The notes: generated by a model from the sequence alone, not told the origin. A DNA stretch of 30,744 nt from CAMBDR01 sp046597185 (GCA_046597185.1 JBKJLF010000770.1:1-30744); one strand, 5' to 3'. Positions 7,981 through 17,083 are shown, counted from the first letter of the stretch. A program made the numbers and translations.

Positions 7981-9227
7981 TATTTGTAACTTCGAGCATC
8001 TTCAATGACTTTTCCGTCACTCGGTAAGCTACCGGGTGACAGCCCTTTTACTTCACCACGCAACTTGGTAATGTCGCGCACGGTGGCTTGAATTTGTGCC
8101 ACCTGGTCAACAGTCAACGGGTCGTTGACTTCACAAAACAATACCATGTTATCGTTGCCGTTGTCGCTGGAAATCACCAAACGCGCCTTGTGAATTTGCA
8201 CATGGCGTTGCATAATTTCACCGACTTGCGCCGGGTGTACAAACATCGCCCGCACCTTGGTACTCTGATCAGCCCGCCCCAACCAGCCGCGAATGCGGGT
8301 ATTGGTGCGGCCACAAGGTGAAATACCGGGTAAAACCGCCGATAAATCGCCGGTCGCAAAACGAATTAACGGGTATTCCGGATGAAAGCTGGTGATCAGG
8401 ACTTCGCCAATATCGCCCTCGTCAACCAGCTCGCCGCTACCCGGTTTCACAATTTCAAGGAGCAATTGTTCTTCCAGTATCATGCCCGGATGGACAATAT
8501 TTTCATTGCTGGTTTCATAGGCAACGCAACCCACATCGGCAATGCCATAGGCTTGCAATACCTGGGGCACACCCAGCGCGCGCAGGTGCTTGCGTAGTGA
8601 TTCTGGCAGGGCTTCGCCACTCACCAGCGCGTAGCGCAAGCTGCTGATATCCACCCCCTTGGCGTGCGCCAATTCCAGAATGATTTTTAGAAAGGAAGGC
8701 GCGCCAGCGTAGATTTCCGGGCGTAAGTTTTGAATCGCCTGCAACTGCATATCGGTTTGACCTGTGCCCGCCGGGATTACGGTGCAACCCAAACTCGCGC
8801 AAGCGGCTTCAATCATGAAGGCGGCGGGGGTAAAGTGATAAGAGAAACAGTTTTGCAGCAATTGGCCCTGGCGCACCCCCAGCGCATTTAAGACGCGAGC
8901 GAAACCACCCCAATTGGCACTGCGCGCTTGCGGATCGAAAATCGGGCCGGGTGACATAAAGATACGGGCTAATTCACGGGCAGGCGTCATGTTTAAGCCG
9001 CCAAAAGGTAAGGATGTGGCTTGAATTTGTTTCAGATTGGATTTGCGCGTCACCGGAAGCTGCGCCAAGGCCGCGCGGCTATGAATGTCGGCTGCATTGA
9101 CGCCATGCAAAATGGTGTTCCAACCCGTTGTTTGCTGTGCATGTGCGATCAATTGCGGCAAGCGTGCGATAAGCTCCGCTTCCCGTTGCGCTGGATCACG
9201 GGTTTCCAAAGAATCCAGGTATGGCAT
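7980..9227 (-). CDS. Phenylacetate-CoA-ligase-like AMP-dependent synthetase
   Basis: An adenylate-forming enzyme of the PaaK-like family, about 415 aa. Visible are FMSPGPIFDP, the YAGAPSFL region, the LVSGEALPESLR stretch and AYGIADVGCVAYE, which corresponds to the usual Y-G-x-[TA]-[ED] aryl/acyl-binding motif. FATGDLSAVLPG and GRADQSTKVRAMFVHP form the hinge region. It should activate an organic (perhaps aromatic) acid to its CoA thioester. ATG at 9227 was chosen because AAAGGGA stands just upstream; an in-frame GTG at 9248 is possible. It follows livF by 55 bp on the same strand and ends in a strong terminator, so it is the last gene of the transporter operon. Confidence 0.87.
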   Translation of the reverse strand: MPYLDSLETRDPAQREAELIARLPQLIAHAQQTTGWNTILHGVNAADIHSRAALAQLPVTRKSNLKQIQATSLPFGGLNMTPARELARIFMSPGPIFDPQARSANWGGFARVLNALGVRQGQLLQNCFSYHFTPAAFMIEAACASLGCTVIPAGTGQTDMQLQAIQNLRPEIYAGAPSFLKIILELAHAKGVDISSLRYALVSGEALPESLRKHLRALGVPQVLQAYGIADVGCVAYETSNENIVHPGMILEEQLLLEIVKPGSGELVDEGDIGEVLITSFHPEYPLIRFATGDLSAVLPGISPCGRTNTRIRGWLGRADQSTKVRAMFVHPAQVGEIMQRHVQIHKARLVISSDNGNDNMVLFCEVNDPLTVDQVAQIQATVRDITKLRGEVKGLSPGSLPSDGKVIEDARSYK

Positions 9228-9282
9228 AATCCCTTTCGTTACTGGCACCAGGCCAGTTGTATTGTGTCAGGTCGTTTCAGTG

Positions 9283-10104
9283 TCAAGCCAGCCAGCGTTT
9301 GCGGCGGCGATAAAATTTCATGTCGCGAAAACTCTTGCGACCTTCACCAGAAATGCCCAAATAAAATTCTTTCACATCCTGGTTATTCGCCAAATCTTGC
9401 GCCAGGCCTTCCATTACCACCCGGCCATTTTCGAGAATATAGCCGAAATCGGCATAACGCAACGCGACCATGGTGTTTTGTTCGGCCAACAGGAATGATA
9501 CCTGTTCTTTGCTGTTTAAATCTTTGACGATGTGAAAGATTTCATCGACAATTTGCGGCGCAATCCCCATGGAGGGTTCATCCAGCAAAATCATGCTCGG
9601 TTTGGCCATTAGTGAGCGGCCAATTGCACACATTTGTTGTTCCCCGCCAGAAGTGTACCCGGCCTGGCTGTTGCGCCTTTCTTTTAACCTTGGGAAGTAG
9701 TGGTACACCCGTTCCAAATCCTGCTTGAGTTCAGCGCGTGAAATTTGGCGTGTGTAGGCCCCGGTCAACAGATTTTCTTCAATCGTCAAATGGCCAAAAC
9801 AATGACGTCCTTCCATCACTTGCGATAAGCCGCGCTTGACCAATTCATTGGGCGTGAGTTGATCGATGCGCTGGCCCTGAAAGTGGACATCGCCTTTGGT
9901 CACATCACCGCGCTCGTTACGCAATAAGGTGGAGATGGTTTTCAAGGTGGTGGATTTACCCGCCCCGTTAGCACCCAATAAGGCGACGATTTTGCCTTTT
10001 GGCACTTCCAGCGAAACCCCTTTGAGCACGAGTACGACGTGATCGTAAATGACTTCGATGTTATTCACCGATAAATACGCGGCAGAAGAGGTTTCGCTCA
10101 TCAT
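9283..10104 (-). CDS. livF: Branched-chain-amino-acid-type ABC transporter ATPase, LivF family
   Basis: A 273-aa ABC ATPase with Walker A GANGAGKST, the Q-loop region, signature SGGEQQ, Walker B MILLDEPSMG and the H-loop replaced by Gln in LLAEQN, as is usual in LivF. It powers import with LivG, LivH and LivM. The C-terminus carries a basic tail (FYRRRKRWLA) longer than in E. coli LivF. In this gene cluster the substrate is probably not a branched-chain amino acid but an organic, aromatic or fatty acid, because two CoA ligases are linked; that is inference. It follows livK across a 115-bp spacer with a hairpin. Confidence 0.93.
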   Translation of the reverse strand: MMSETSSAAYLSVNNIEVIYDHVVLVLKGVSLEVPKGKIVALLGANGAGKSTTLKTISTLLRNERGDVTKGDVHFQGQRIDQLTPNELVKRGLSQVMEGRHCFGHLTIEENLLTGAYTRQISRAELKQDLERVYHYFPRLKERRNSQAGYTSGGEQQMCAIGRSLMAKPSMILLDEPSMGIAPQIVDEIFHIVKDLNSKEQVSFLLAEQNTMVALRYADFGYILENGRVVMEGLAQDLANNQDVKEFYLGISGEGRKSFRDMKFYRRRKRWLA

Positions 10105-10114
10105 GACTCACATG

Positions 10115-10136
10115 AATGGGTTGACAATGGGTTGAC
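10115..10136. repeat. 11-bp tandem duplication between livK and livF
   Basis: AATGGGTTGAC occurs twice head to tail (10115-10125 and 10126-10136), just upstream of the livF start on the minus strand. The copies are identical, which points to a recent slippage duplication. Confidence 0.8.
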
Positions 10137-10141
10137 AATAA

Positions 10142-10178
10142 GCCTGGCTTAACAACGGTGAAACGCTGCAAGCCAGGC
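10142..10178. promoter_or_regulatory. Hairpin in the livK-livF spacer
   Basis: GCCTGGCTT (10142-10150) pairs perfectly with AAGCCAGGC (10170-10178) around a 19-nt loop. There is no T-run, so full termination is unlikely. In operons where a binding protein precedes other transporter genes, such hairpins often protect the upstream message from exonucleases and keep the binding protein more abundant; that role is inferred here. Confidence 0.5.
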
Positions 10179-10219
10179 GTGATCCTGCACAATGTGACTC
10201 TACCCGGCACTATCCTGCA

Positions 10220-11527
10220 CTACCCGGCGCACGCGGGGGTTAGTTTCTTGTCTGCCGCATATTTGGCCGACGATTCTTCCAATAATTTACGGGTCAATGC
10301 TTTGTCGCCCACAATCCAGTTGGGCGTTACCGCCGTCCACTTGCTGCCATTCCATTGTTGCACCTTAACGGCACCCGAGCCTTCATGGTCATCGCAGGAG
10401 GTTTTTAGGGTTGGGAACATGCCCAAGGCACCCAGGGCTTTTTGGCGCGCTTCATCCACATTCAGGTTTTCCAGGCCCCAGCGCACTTGCTCACCCGTGA
10501 GTACTTTGCCTTTGCCAAATTTTTCCTGGGCGCGGCGCATGGCTTCAGTCCAGAGAATTGCTGCGGTCACGCCGCGCATGTGGTAGACCGAGCCAATCCG
10601 GGTTTTATCATCCAGGCTGCCTTTGCCTGCTGCATAGACTTTTTTGCGAATTTCATCCAGCACCGGATAATTGCCCGGTGTGTTAAAGGTCATGGTGGTA
10701 TAGTTTTTGGCGGCATCGCCCGCCGGAATGGTATCTTCTTCCGAGCCTGCCCACCATACGCCCAGCATTTTCTCGCGCGGAAAGCCATTGCGCTGCGCGG
10801 TTTTAATGGCCACCGCATTCATCACGCCCCAACCCCATAAGATGACGAAATCGGGCTTGGCCTGGCGGATTTGCAGCCATTGAGATTGTTGTTCGTTGCC
10901 GGGGTGTGCGACCGGGATTTTGACCAATTCAAAGCCATATTGCTTGGCCATGGCTTCGAACACCGGGAAGGGTTCTTTGCCGTAGGCAGAATCGTGATAC
11001 AGATCGACGATTTTCAAGCCTTTTAATTTATCCATGCCGCCCGCTTTTTGGCCCAGATAGGCAATCATGCCCGCCGCCTGATTCCAATACGTGGTGATCA
11101 AGGGGAAAACGTAGGGGAAAACCTTGCCATTGGCGGCGTCGGAACGGCCATAGCCGAGCGTGGTTAACGGAATTTTGTCTTGCCCAACCCGATCCAAAAT
11201 GCCATAGGCAATACCAGTTGATAAGGGTTCGACCAAGGATGCGCCACTGTTTTTGGTTTTCAGGCGCTCATAGCATTCGATCCCGCGTGAGGGCACGTAT
11301 TCAGTTTCGCATTCTTCCCAAGCCATTTTGATGCCATTTACACCGCCATTGGCGTTAATCAAATTAAAGTAATCAATGGCACCGCCAAAAAAGCCCGAGC
11401 CGCCTGCGGCATAGGGGCCGACCCGATACGATAAAATCGGCACGAATTGATCAGCAGCGCTTGCGTGCAAGCTAACACAGGCAGCCAGAAAAGCGCTGCC
11501 CATCAATATCGACTTAACTAATTTCAT
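10220..11527 (-). CDS. livK: ABC transporter periplasmic substrate-binding protein, LivK-like
   Basis: A 435-aa type I periplasmic binding protein with a clean signal peptide (Lys-containing start, hydrophobic core, cleavage near LHASA-A at about residue 24). The mature part shows a Leu/Ile/Val-binding-protein fold: GGAIDYFNLINANGGVNG near the start and LVEPLSTGIAYGILDRV after it. It belongs to the longer subfamily found beside acyl- or aryl-CoA ligases rather than the classical 370-aa LivJ/LivK. AAGGAGAG precedes the ATG at 11527. It lies between livM and livF on the minus strand. The ligand is unknown; an organic acid fits the context. Confidence 0.92.
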   Translation of the reverse strand: MKLVKSILMGSAFLAACVSLHASAADQFVPILSYRVGPYAAGGSGFFGGAIDYFNLINANGGVNGIKMAWEECETEYVPSRGIECYERLKTKNSGASLVEPLSTGIAYGILDRVGQDKIPLTTLGYGRSDAANGKVFPYVFPLITTYWNQAAGMIAYLGQKAGGMDKLKGLKIVDLYHDSAYGKEPFPVFEAMAKQYGFELVKIPVAHPGNEQQSQWLQIRQAKPDFVILWGWGVMNAVAIKTAQRNGFPREKMLGVWWAGSEEDTIPAGDAAKNYTTMTFNTPGNYPVLDEIRKKVYAAGKGSLDDKTRIGSVYHMRGVTAAILWTEAMRRAQEKFGKGKVLTGEQVRWGLENLNVDEARQKALGALGMFPTLKTSCDDHEGSGAVKVQQWNGSKWTAVTPNWIVGDKALTRKLLEESSAKYAADKKLTPACAG

Positions 11528-11540
11528 AACAAACTCTCCT

Positions 11541-11570
11541 TAAAATGGTCTTAAATGTTCTTAAATGGTC
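11541..11570. repeat. 10-bp tandem repeat between livM and livK
   Basis: Three 10-bp units (TTAAATGGTC and close variants) fill 11541-11570, and a fourth, decayed unit runs into the livM stop codon. The array sits directly upstream of the livK ribosome-binding site on the minus strand, so a change in copy number would alter the livM-livK distance. Confidence 0.75.
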
Positions 11571-12650
11571 TTAATACGGGAATGGCCACAGACGCAACTT
11601 TTCCTTGGCAATTTGCCATAAGCGCGCCAAACCATGCGGTTCCACGATTAAGAAAAAAATAATTAACGCGCCAAATATCATTAATTCCAGATTGGATGCG
11701 ACGCTCGTTGAAATAGCCCAGTTGGGTGAGAAATTGTTCCACCCGTGCGTCAGCGTATTGAGTGTAATTGGCAGTAAGGTGATAAAGGCGGCCCCCAGAA
11801 ATGAACCGAGAATCGAACCCACCCCGCCGATAATAATCATGAACAAAATTTTAAACGATAAATCCAGGCTATAGGTTTCTGGCTCGACCGTGCCCAAAAT
11901 CGCATAGGCATACAATGCGCCAGCAATCCCGCAGTAAAACGAACTGACTGCGAAGGCGAGTAGCTTGGTGCGCATCAGGCGAAAGCCGATCACTTCGGCG
12001 GCGACATCCATATCCCGCACCGCCATCCAGGAACGCCCGGTATTGGAGCGCAGCATGTTTTTCGCCAATAATGCCAGGATACAAACAATGCTTAAAACGA
12101 GTACGTATTTGCTACTGGCAGAATTAAACTCATAGCCTAAAATACTCATTTTTTGTACCGTGATGACGCCAGTTTTGCTGCCATTGGTAAAATACGGCAC
12201 TTTGGTTAGACACCATAAAACGAAAAATTGGGTGGCGAGGGTGGCGGCGGCCAAATAAAAGCCGCGAATGCGCAGTGAGGGCAAACCAAATGCAATACCC
12301 ACTGCGGCTGCGCATAAACCGCCCAATACAAAGGCGACAAGCAAGGGCATGCCGGGTACGCGGGCCATAAAATTGTAGGCAGAAAAAGCGCCCACGGCCA
12401 TAAATGCCGCGCTGCCCAGGGAAACTTGGCCTGCATACCCTGTTAAAATATTTAAGCCCAAGGCCGCCAGGGCCAGGATCAGGGAAGGAATCAGAATGCC
12501 CGTAAACGCATACTCACTGGCGCAAAATGGCAACACCAGGAAGCCGACAAAAAGCAAACAGGCGATGCCGATACGATCCTGCAGAATTGGAAAGATTTGA
12601 TTGTCTGCTTCATAAGTTGATTTAAACTGTCCAGTTTCACGATAGAACAT
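11571..12650 (-). CDS. livM: Branched-chain-amino-acid-type ABC transporter permease, LivM family
   Basis: A LivM-type inner-membrane permease, about 359 aa, with many hydrophobic helices and the family stretches LGLNILTGYAGQVSLGSAAFMAVGAF and GGVGSILGSFLGAAFI. The ATG at 12650 was chosen because relatives beside CoA ligases begin with MxYRExGQFKxxYxAD, exactly seen here; an in-frame start exists 60 bp upstream without family support. It pairs with LivH to form the channel. In related clusters livH directly precedes livM, but here livH is 9.3 kb away beyond the NHL/RHS island. With the preceding operon half cut off, livM must be read from a promoter inside 12651-12830 or from the island. Confidence 0.93.
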   Translation of the reverse strand: MFYRETGQFKSTYEADNQIFPILQDRIGIACLLFVGFLVLPFCASEYAFTGILIPSLILALAALGLNILTGYAGQVSLGSAAFMAVGAFSAYNFMARVPGMPLLVAFVLGGLCAAAVGIAFGLPSLRIRGFYLAAATLATQFFVLWCLTKVPYFTNGSKTGVITVQKMSILGYEFNSASSKYVLVLSIVCILALLAKNMLRSNTGRSWMAVRDMDVAAEVIGFRLMRTKLLAFAVSSFYCGIAGALYAYAILGTVEPETYSLDLSFKILFMIIIGGVGSILGSFLGAAFITLLPITLNTLTHGWNNFSPNWAISTSVASNLELMIFGALIIFFLIVEPHGLARLWQIAKEKLRLWPFPY

Positions 12651-13056
12651 GGTGTATTTCCCGGTGCGGTTCAAGATATGGGGTAATAGTACTACGACCC
12701 CCGCTAACACAACGTGAAGCGTTCATCGGTGCATGATAAAAATTCGTTGTATAGCAACATATTGTCTTTGAAAAATCGATGATTTAACTTATGATTTAAT
12801 CCCAAGGTCAATGCATATCCGGATTAAGTGTGGTACTGATGCTGATCCTTTTCAATTTCAAGCGTATCGAAGCAATATTGGTGATATCTTCGTACTATTG
12901 TCTAACACAGTTTTTTTCAGTAGTCCTTGTTGGGTGGCGAGTGATTCACTGGCACAGGGTTGTGCCGCAAAGGAAGGTTGAAAGAAATAACAGTGTAATT
13001 ATGTTAAATTTGATTGTTATATTTGCAATGGATCATTATGCTATCGGGAGTTTTGC
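12651..13056. other. Divergent spacer between livM and the NHL gene; left island boundary
   Basis: About 400 bp between two diverging genes, distinctly AT-richer than its surroundings from 12730 on. It must hold a promoter for livM (minus) and one for the NHL gene (plus), but only weak hexamers are visible, for example TTGAAA at 12978-12983 with TATGTT at 13000-13005 on the + strand. A 76-codon frame (12830-13060, GTG start) overlaps the NHL start by ATGA, but has no ribosome site or recognisable domain, and I do not call it a gene. One edge of the inserted island should lie here; I see no inverted terminal repeat. Confidence 0.5.
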
Positions 13057-15486
13057 ATGACTAACTTGAGAAAGATCCAATTCGTGAAAAGTTATGGCGT
13101 TCCTGCCATAGAAGTGAAGGAAGAGTTTCCGCAAGCGGTTACGGATCAGTTTAGCTTGAATTCCCCGGTTGGTGTGGTGATGGATCACCACCACAATGTT
13201 TGGGTTTGCGATGTAGGTAATAACCGGATTGTGATTTTATCGCCGGATCTGGATGTGCTGCTGGGCGTGATCAAGTGCCCGCTGGAGTCGATTGCTGCGG
13301 ATGACGAATCGGACATCCATCAATTGATTATGCCGTTTCACGTTTGTCCGCATCCTGAGAAAAAATGGATGTATGTCACTGAAATTGGCAATCAGCGCAT
13401 TTTGGTGTTTGAATATGGCATGGATCAGTTGGAGAGCAGCGGGCATTACGCGCATTGTGTGCGCGCCTTTGATGATGAAATTGTGGTCGATGACATCAGT
13501 GCAGCCAATCTGGATCGTTTATGGGAAGTGGGCCGCGACAAAGTGTTGGGCGGAACCAAGAAGAATTGCTATAACGGTATTACGATAATCCGCGATGCCA
13601 GATCGCCAACCGGGTGGTGTGTGTATGCGGCTGATGAATTTTATCAACCGGTGATTCATGCCGATCAGGCACCGGGTTCTGCCAGTTCTTTGCACATTCG
13701 GCTGGACCGTAGCCGGGTGGTGCGGTTTACCGATCATGGTGATTACCTCTCGCACTTTCGTGGCGTGCAGGTGGCGGATGGATCGCGCATACATAACTTA
13801 TTGTGGCCACAAGGTTTGTGTACCGATAGCCAGGGTAACTTGTATGTTGCCAATACGGGTAAAGATGAAATTATCAAATGCGACCCAACCAGCCCCATGG
13901 ATGGGGATGAAAACCTGATCTTGCAAGACGATATAGCGCGCACCCAGTTCCATGCTTTGCACCATGACAAAGGCAATCACTACACCACATCGATGCGCAG
14001 TGTCTCGGTGATCGATGACAAGGTGTTTATTTCTGCCAGCAATACCATTACCGTCTACGACCGTAAAAACAATACGCGCGGCTTGATTTTGGGTGAATTT
14101 TCAACCCTGCAAGCCATGCAGTTGGGCGGATCATTAACCGACATTGCGTTTCAATCGGTGGGTAGTTTGGTGCTGTCTTGTCCTTACGAGATTTGTAAAA
14201 GTGCCGAGCCGGATGTGTATTATTTGACCGAACCATTCCTGTCAAAAGTCGTCAAGATCAAAATTGAGATGCGCCATGACCCAAGTTTGCGCGGCCAGGC
14301 GGCCCAAGTGTTTCGCGCGCAGGGCCTGACCATGGACAGCTATGACTTTGTGACGAGCGCCAAAATCATCAAAAGCCTGGACAGTCGGCGTGATCGGCGT
14401 GATGACAAGTTTAATGTCGCGTCGTGCGTTTTTGCGATTGAACCCCGGCATCAACATCGCGAGGATATTTTCCGGCCAAAGCAGCCCTTCGATTTCGCCG
14501 TGCATCAAATGAACCATTGGCTCAGTGGCTGGACCGCCCTGATGGATATGCACTACAAATGGATCAATACTGCGCAGATGAAGCAGCCTTATGTGCGCAA
14601 GCTGAAAAAATTCGATTTGAACGAACGACAGTTATTTTGTGTCGATATGGGCAATTGGAAGCTCAAGTCATTCCATGATGAACATTTCACACGCTATAAA
14701 CGCTTCCCGTTTGCGGGCCTTATTTGCGTCGCCGTGTATTACCCGCGCAAACCTTTGCTGGGGCAATTGTGTGCCGATAAACCCTTGCTGCTGACGGTCA
14801 ATACCTGTTTTGGCATTGTCACGATCATGCAATTTGATGAAATGAATCGTCTGGAGCAATACGGTTTGCCCTTTGGTTTGTACCAAATGAAGGGGCCGCA
14901 GGGCATTGCGGTGACCGATGATGGCGAAGTCTATATCGCCGACCCGGTAGCGAACCGGGTCTGGAAATGGCGCATCTTGCAAAATGGCATGGTGGTGATG
15001 GTGGATTCATTCACCGCACTGGAATTGCCGCCGGACGCCAATCAAGCTGCGGACGAATTACGCAAGGTGGTGGAGTTTTTGCCGACCTCGGTGGCGATCA
15101 GTCAAAAAAATCATTTATTCGTCTGTGATCAAGGCAATTCCACGATACGGGTATTTGATAACAGCGGCCATACCCTGTGCCATTTTGGCTATGAGGGTTA
15201 CTGGGATGGCAGCGAAAAAGAAGCCGACCATTTTTGTTTGCCGACCAGTTTATGCATTCATGAAGATTTATTATTCGTCAATGACTTGGTGAACCGGGCG
15301 ATTAAAATTTTCAGAATCATCGAAGACGGGGCCAAGATTCGATTGCAGTATCTACACGGCAAGCAGTTTTTCAATTTGCGCCCGGAGCATGGCGGCTTAT
15401 GGATGCCATTTTTCATTCATGCGGATGAAAAATACATCTATGTGCCTGATTCAACCTTCAACGTGATTAATGTGTATACCTATTGA
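13057..15486 (+). CDS. Large NHL-repeat (beta-propeller) protein
   Basis: An 809-aa protein with no signal peptide or membrane segment, so presumably cytoplasmic. At least six NHL-type blades are recognisable by the pattern P-x-G/S-[IVL]-x..(h)-(D/N)-x-x-x-x-[IV]-x-[IV]: SPVGVVMDHHHNVWVCDVGN near residue 35, MYVTEIGNQRILVF near 105, WPQGLCTDSQGNLYVANTG near 250, GPQGIAVTDDGEVYIADPV near 615, TSVAISQKNHLFVCDQGN near 680 and TSLCIHEDLLFVNDLVN near 730. The middle (about 400-580) lacks clear repeats. Such propellers bind proteins or ligands; no catalytic motif is seen. CGGGAG upstream supports the start. It is the first + strand gene of the island and is followed by the RHS gene. Confidence 0.75.
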   Translation: MTNLRKIQFVKSYGVPAIEVKEEFPQAVTDQFSLNSPVGVVMDHHHNVWVCDVGNNRIVILSPDLDVLLGVIKCPLESIAADDESDIHQLIMPFHVCPHPEKKWMYVTEIGNQRILVFEYGMDQLESSGHYAHCVRAFDDEIVVDDISAANLDRLWEVGRDKVLGGTKKNCYNGITIIRDARSPTGWCVYAADEFYQPVIHADQAPGSASSLHIRLDRSRVVRFTDHGDYLSHFRGVQVADGSRIHNLLWPQGLCTDSQGNLYVANTGKDEIIKCDPTSPMDGDENLILQDDIARTQFHALHHDKGNHYTTSMRSVSVIDDKVFISASNTITVYDRKNNTRGLILGEFSTLQAMQLGGSLTDIAFQSVGSLVLSCPYEICKSAEPDVYYLTEPFLSKVVKIKIEMRHDPSLRGQAAQVFRAQGLTMDSYDFVTSAKIIKSLDSRRDRRDDKFNVASCVFAIEPRHQHREDIFRPKQPFDFAVHQMNHWLSGWTALMDMHYKWINTAQMKQPYVRKLKKFDLNERQLFCVDMGNWKLKSFHDEHFTRYKRFPFAGLICVAVYYPRKPLLGQLCADKPLLLTVNTCFGIVTIMQFDEMNRLEQYGLPFGLYQMKGPQGIAVTDDGEVYIADPVANRVWKWRILQNGMVVMVDSFTALELPPDANQAADELRKVVEFLPTSVAISQKNHLFVCDQGNSTIRVFDNSGHTLCHFGYEGYWDGSEKEADHFCLPTSLCIHEDLLFVNDLVNRAIKIFRIIEDGAKIRLQYLHGKQFFNLRPEHGGLWMPFFIHADEKYIYVPDSTFNVINVYTY

Positions 15487-15506
15487 CCAGTCTGCAAACG
15501 GGGCAG

Positions 15507-15536
15507 CCAAAAAAAAGCCCGCCGGGTTGGCGGGCT
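15507..15536 (-). terminator. Strong intrinsic terminator (minus-strand orientation)
   Basis: AGCCCGCC (15516-15523) and GGCGGGCT (15529-15536) form a perfect 8-bp GC-rich stem with a 5-nt loop. Eight consecutive Ts follow only when it is read on the minus strand. It therefore stops leftward transcription, for instance from the small ORF at 15610-15720 or from read-through out of the livH side. On the + strand it may still form a hairpin at the end of the NHL message. Confidence 0.85.
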
Positions 15537-15609
15537 GAAATCTATTTTCTTTGAGGAAGAATAGAGGAGACAGGCAGCATGATGCCTTGTTCACCTTTAT
15601 TCGTCCAAT

Positions 15610-15720
15610 TTATTGTTGCAATGTCTGATATTTTGTTTGTGAATATCGTTGTTGCGCGCTGGCTTCAAGCTGACTGGTACACTGCCAGCGTAGCTCGCGG
15701 CACAGCTCATCGCTCATCAT
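15610..15720 (-). CDS. Candidate small protein, 36 aa
   Basis: A 36-codon ORF beginning MMSDELCRELRWQC and ending YQTLQQ, hydrophilic and Gln-rich, with no family I recognise. It is preceded by AAGGAGG at an ideal distance, by a possible promoter (15801-15829, minus) and followed by the strong terminator at 15507-15536, so all parts of a transcription unit are present. A 78-codon frame upstream (15943-15707, minus) ends TGA across its start, which would permit coupling. Against it: a 55-codon + strand ORF (15579-15746) covers the same DNA and also has a purine-rich leader. Coding status is unproven. Confidence 0.35.
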   Translation of the reverse strand: MMSDELCRELRWQCTSQLEASAQQRYSQTKYQTLQQ

Positions 15721-15800
15721 TGTCAACCTCCTTATATTTCACCTGATGATACAAATTCCTTGATTGTAAATCCAACTTTCGGTACAATCCATAGCTAATT

Positions 15801-15869
15801 CGCATAACTACATAATATGTCATAGTCAAAAGCAAGCCATTTGACTTTTGCAAGTGCGCATTCATACCC
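15801..15869. promoter_or_regulatory. Possible divergent promoter pair between small ORF and RHS gene
   Basis: AGTCAAA (15824-15830) and TTTGACT (15840-15846) form an inverted repeat, giving a TTGACT -35 hexamer on each strand. On the minus strand a 17-bp spacer leads to TATGCG (15806-15801). On the + strand a 16-bp spacer leads to CATACC (15863-15868), about 40 bp before the RHS ORF. Both -10 boxes are weak, and the inverted repeat could equally be a regulator site. Confidence 0.3.
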
Positions 15870-15907
15870 TGCATGATCGAAGTTGTTTTTAAGAAAAGTG
15901 AATTTTT

Positions 15908-17083
15908 ATGCGTGGACAGCGCTATGGGGCTGGCGGATACCAAATCTATTCGGCCGACTCTTTCGTTCTATTGAAGCGAGATTATTTTTCCGGGTGTGTA
16001 GAGTCTAATCTATATCAGTTTCCTGTGGACTTGGTGGATAGCACCATCAGTTGGGACTACAGTTGCCCACATGGCTATACACCAGCGGGCACCGATACTG
16101 ATGGCGCGTTGATGTGCCGCCGCCCCTTGGTTCACGAACCGTGCGTATGCGGTAACCCCATCACCCATGCCAGCGAAAAAATTCAACCCGAGCTTGATTA
16201 CCGCAGTGCCGATGGCATGTTGGAATTGATGCGCACCTATTCCAGTAGTCGCTACCCGGAACCCGGCTGGACCACTCGTTTTGATACACGGGTGCAGTTT
16301 GGGCAATCCTATGCTGCGGTTGTGCGCCCTGACGGCTCCCGATTATTTTTTGAGTTTAATGGTCGCACCTTTAAAAGCATACAACCCACGAAGGCAACGC
16401 TCGCGCTGAACCCAAACGGCTTTACTTTTACCACCGATACCGATGTGAAAGAAATCTATAACGGGGCTGGTTTTTTGACTGCGCTGGTGTACCGCGATGG
16501 CAAAACGGTCAGCATTGAGCGCGTTTTGGAAACTGACATCGCTGGCGTGTTGACGGTGACAGATGCGTATGGCCGCAAGCTGGCTTTACGCTATGAAGCC
16601 CTGAACAGCGGGGAAGAACTCTATTTGCGGAAAGCATTCTTGCCCGATGGTGCCCAATTTGAATTCCAAAGTAATGTACTGACAGGGATGTTTGTTCATG
16701 TTATTCGTGAGAATTATTTGCGTGCCTATGACTATGACGCGACCAGGCTGACTGGCATTACCGATGAAAATGGCAAGCGTTACGCCGAATTTGGCTACCG
16801 GTTTAACACTACCAGCACCAAGCATCTGGGCGATGTGGATGCCTTTACAGTTTATGATAATCGCCAAGGAAATGGCGGCGGAACTGTCGTCGTGACCGAG
16901 CCACTCGGTGTGGACACGGTCTACAACTATGCCACCGTCAACGGTCTTTCGCGCTTGGTATCCATGACGCGCGGCTCACAGGGCACCACCACGATGAGTT
17001 ACGATGCCAATGGCAATATCGCCAGCCTTATCGATTTCAATGGCAATTTTCCAGCACCATGCCCTGGCATGTGGAAGAACTGA
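15908..17083 (+). pseudogene. RHS repeat protein, N-terminal fragment (DUF6531 plus YD repeats)
   Basis: A 391-codon frame holding the front of an RHS/YD-repeat protein. A Cys-rich stretch with CVCGNPITHASEKIQPELDY at about residues 75-97 and the following RTYSSSR mark the DUF6531 domain that begins the RHS shell. Later come YD-type motifs such as AYDYDATRLTGITDENGKRY and SYDANGNIASLIDFNGN. No signal peptide is present, and the frame is closed just upstream (stop at 15899-15901), although a Cys-rich RHS shell of this kind is normally exported. After DFNGN the frame runs into unrelated residues and stops. RHS homology resumes downstream in another frame, so the gene is broken by a frameshift with probable loss of some repeats. 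Confidence 0.8.

Noticed and set aside
9241..9256. 6-bp stem (ACTGGC/GCCAGT) between livF and the CoA ligase gene
   Set aside because: Too short and without a T-run to support a terminator or regulator call.
12830..13060. 76-codon hydrophobic frame overlapping the NHL start by ATGA
   Set aside because: GTG start without Shine-Dalgarno, AT-rich low-complexity composition and no recognised family. The overlap alone is not enough.
15579..15746. 55-codon + strand ORF (MMPCSPLFVQF...) with a GAGGAGA leader
   Set aside because: It lies opposite the 36-codon minus ORF, which has the better ribosome site and a matched terminator; both cannot easily be real, and this one has no supporting downstream signal.
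15707..15943. 78-codon minus-strand frame upstream of the 36-aa ORF
   Set aside because: No ribosome site at any of its Met codons and it runs through the proposed promoter region; the coupling overlap is noted but insufficient.
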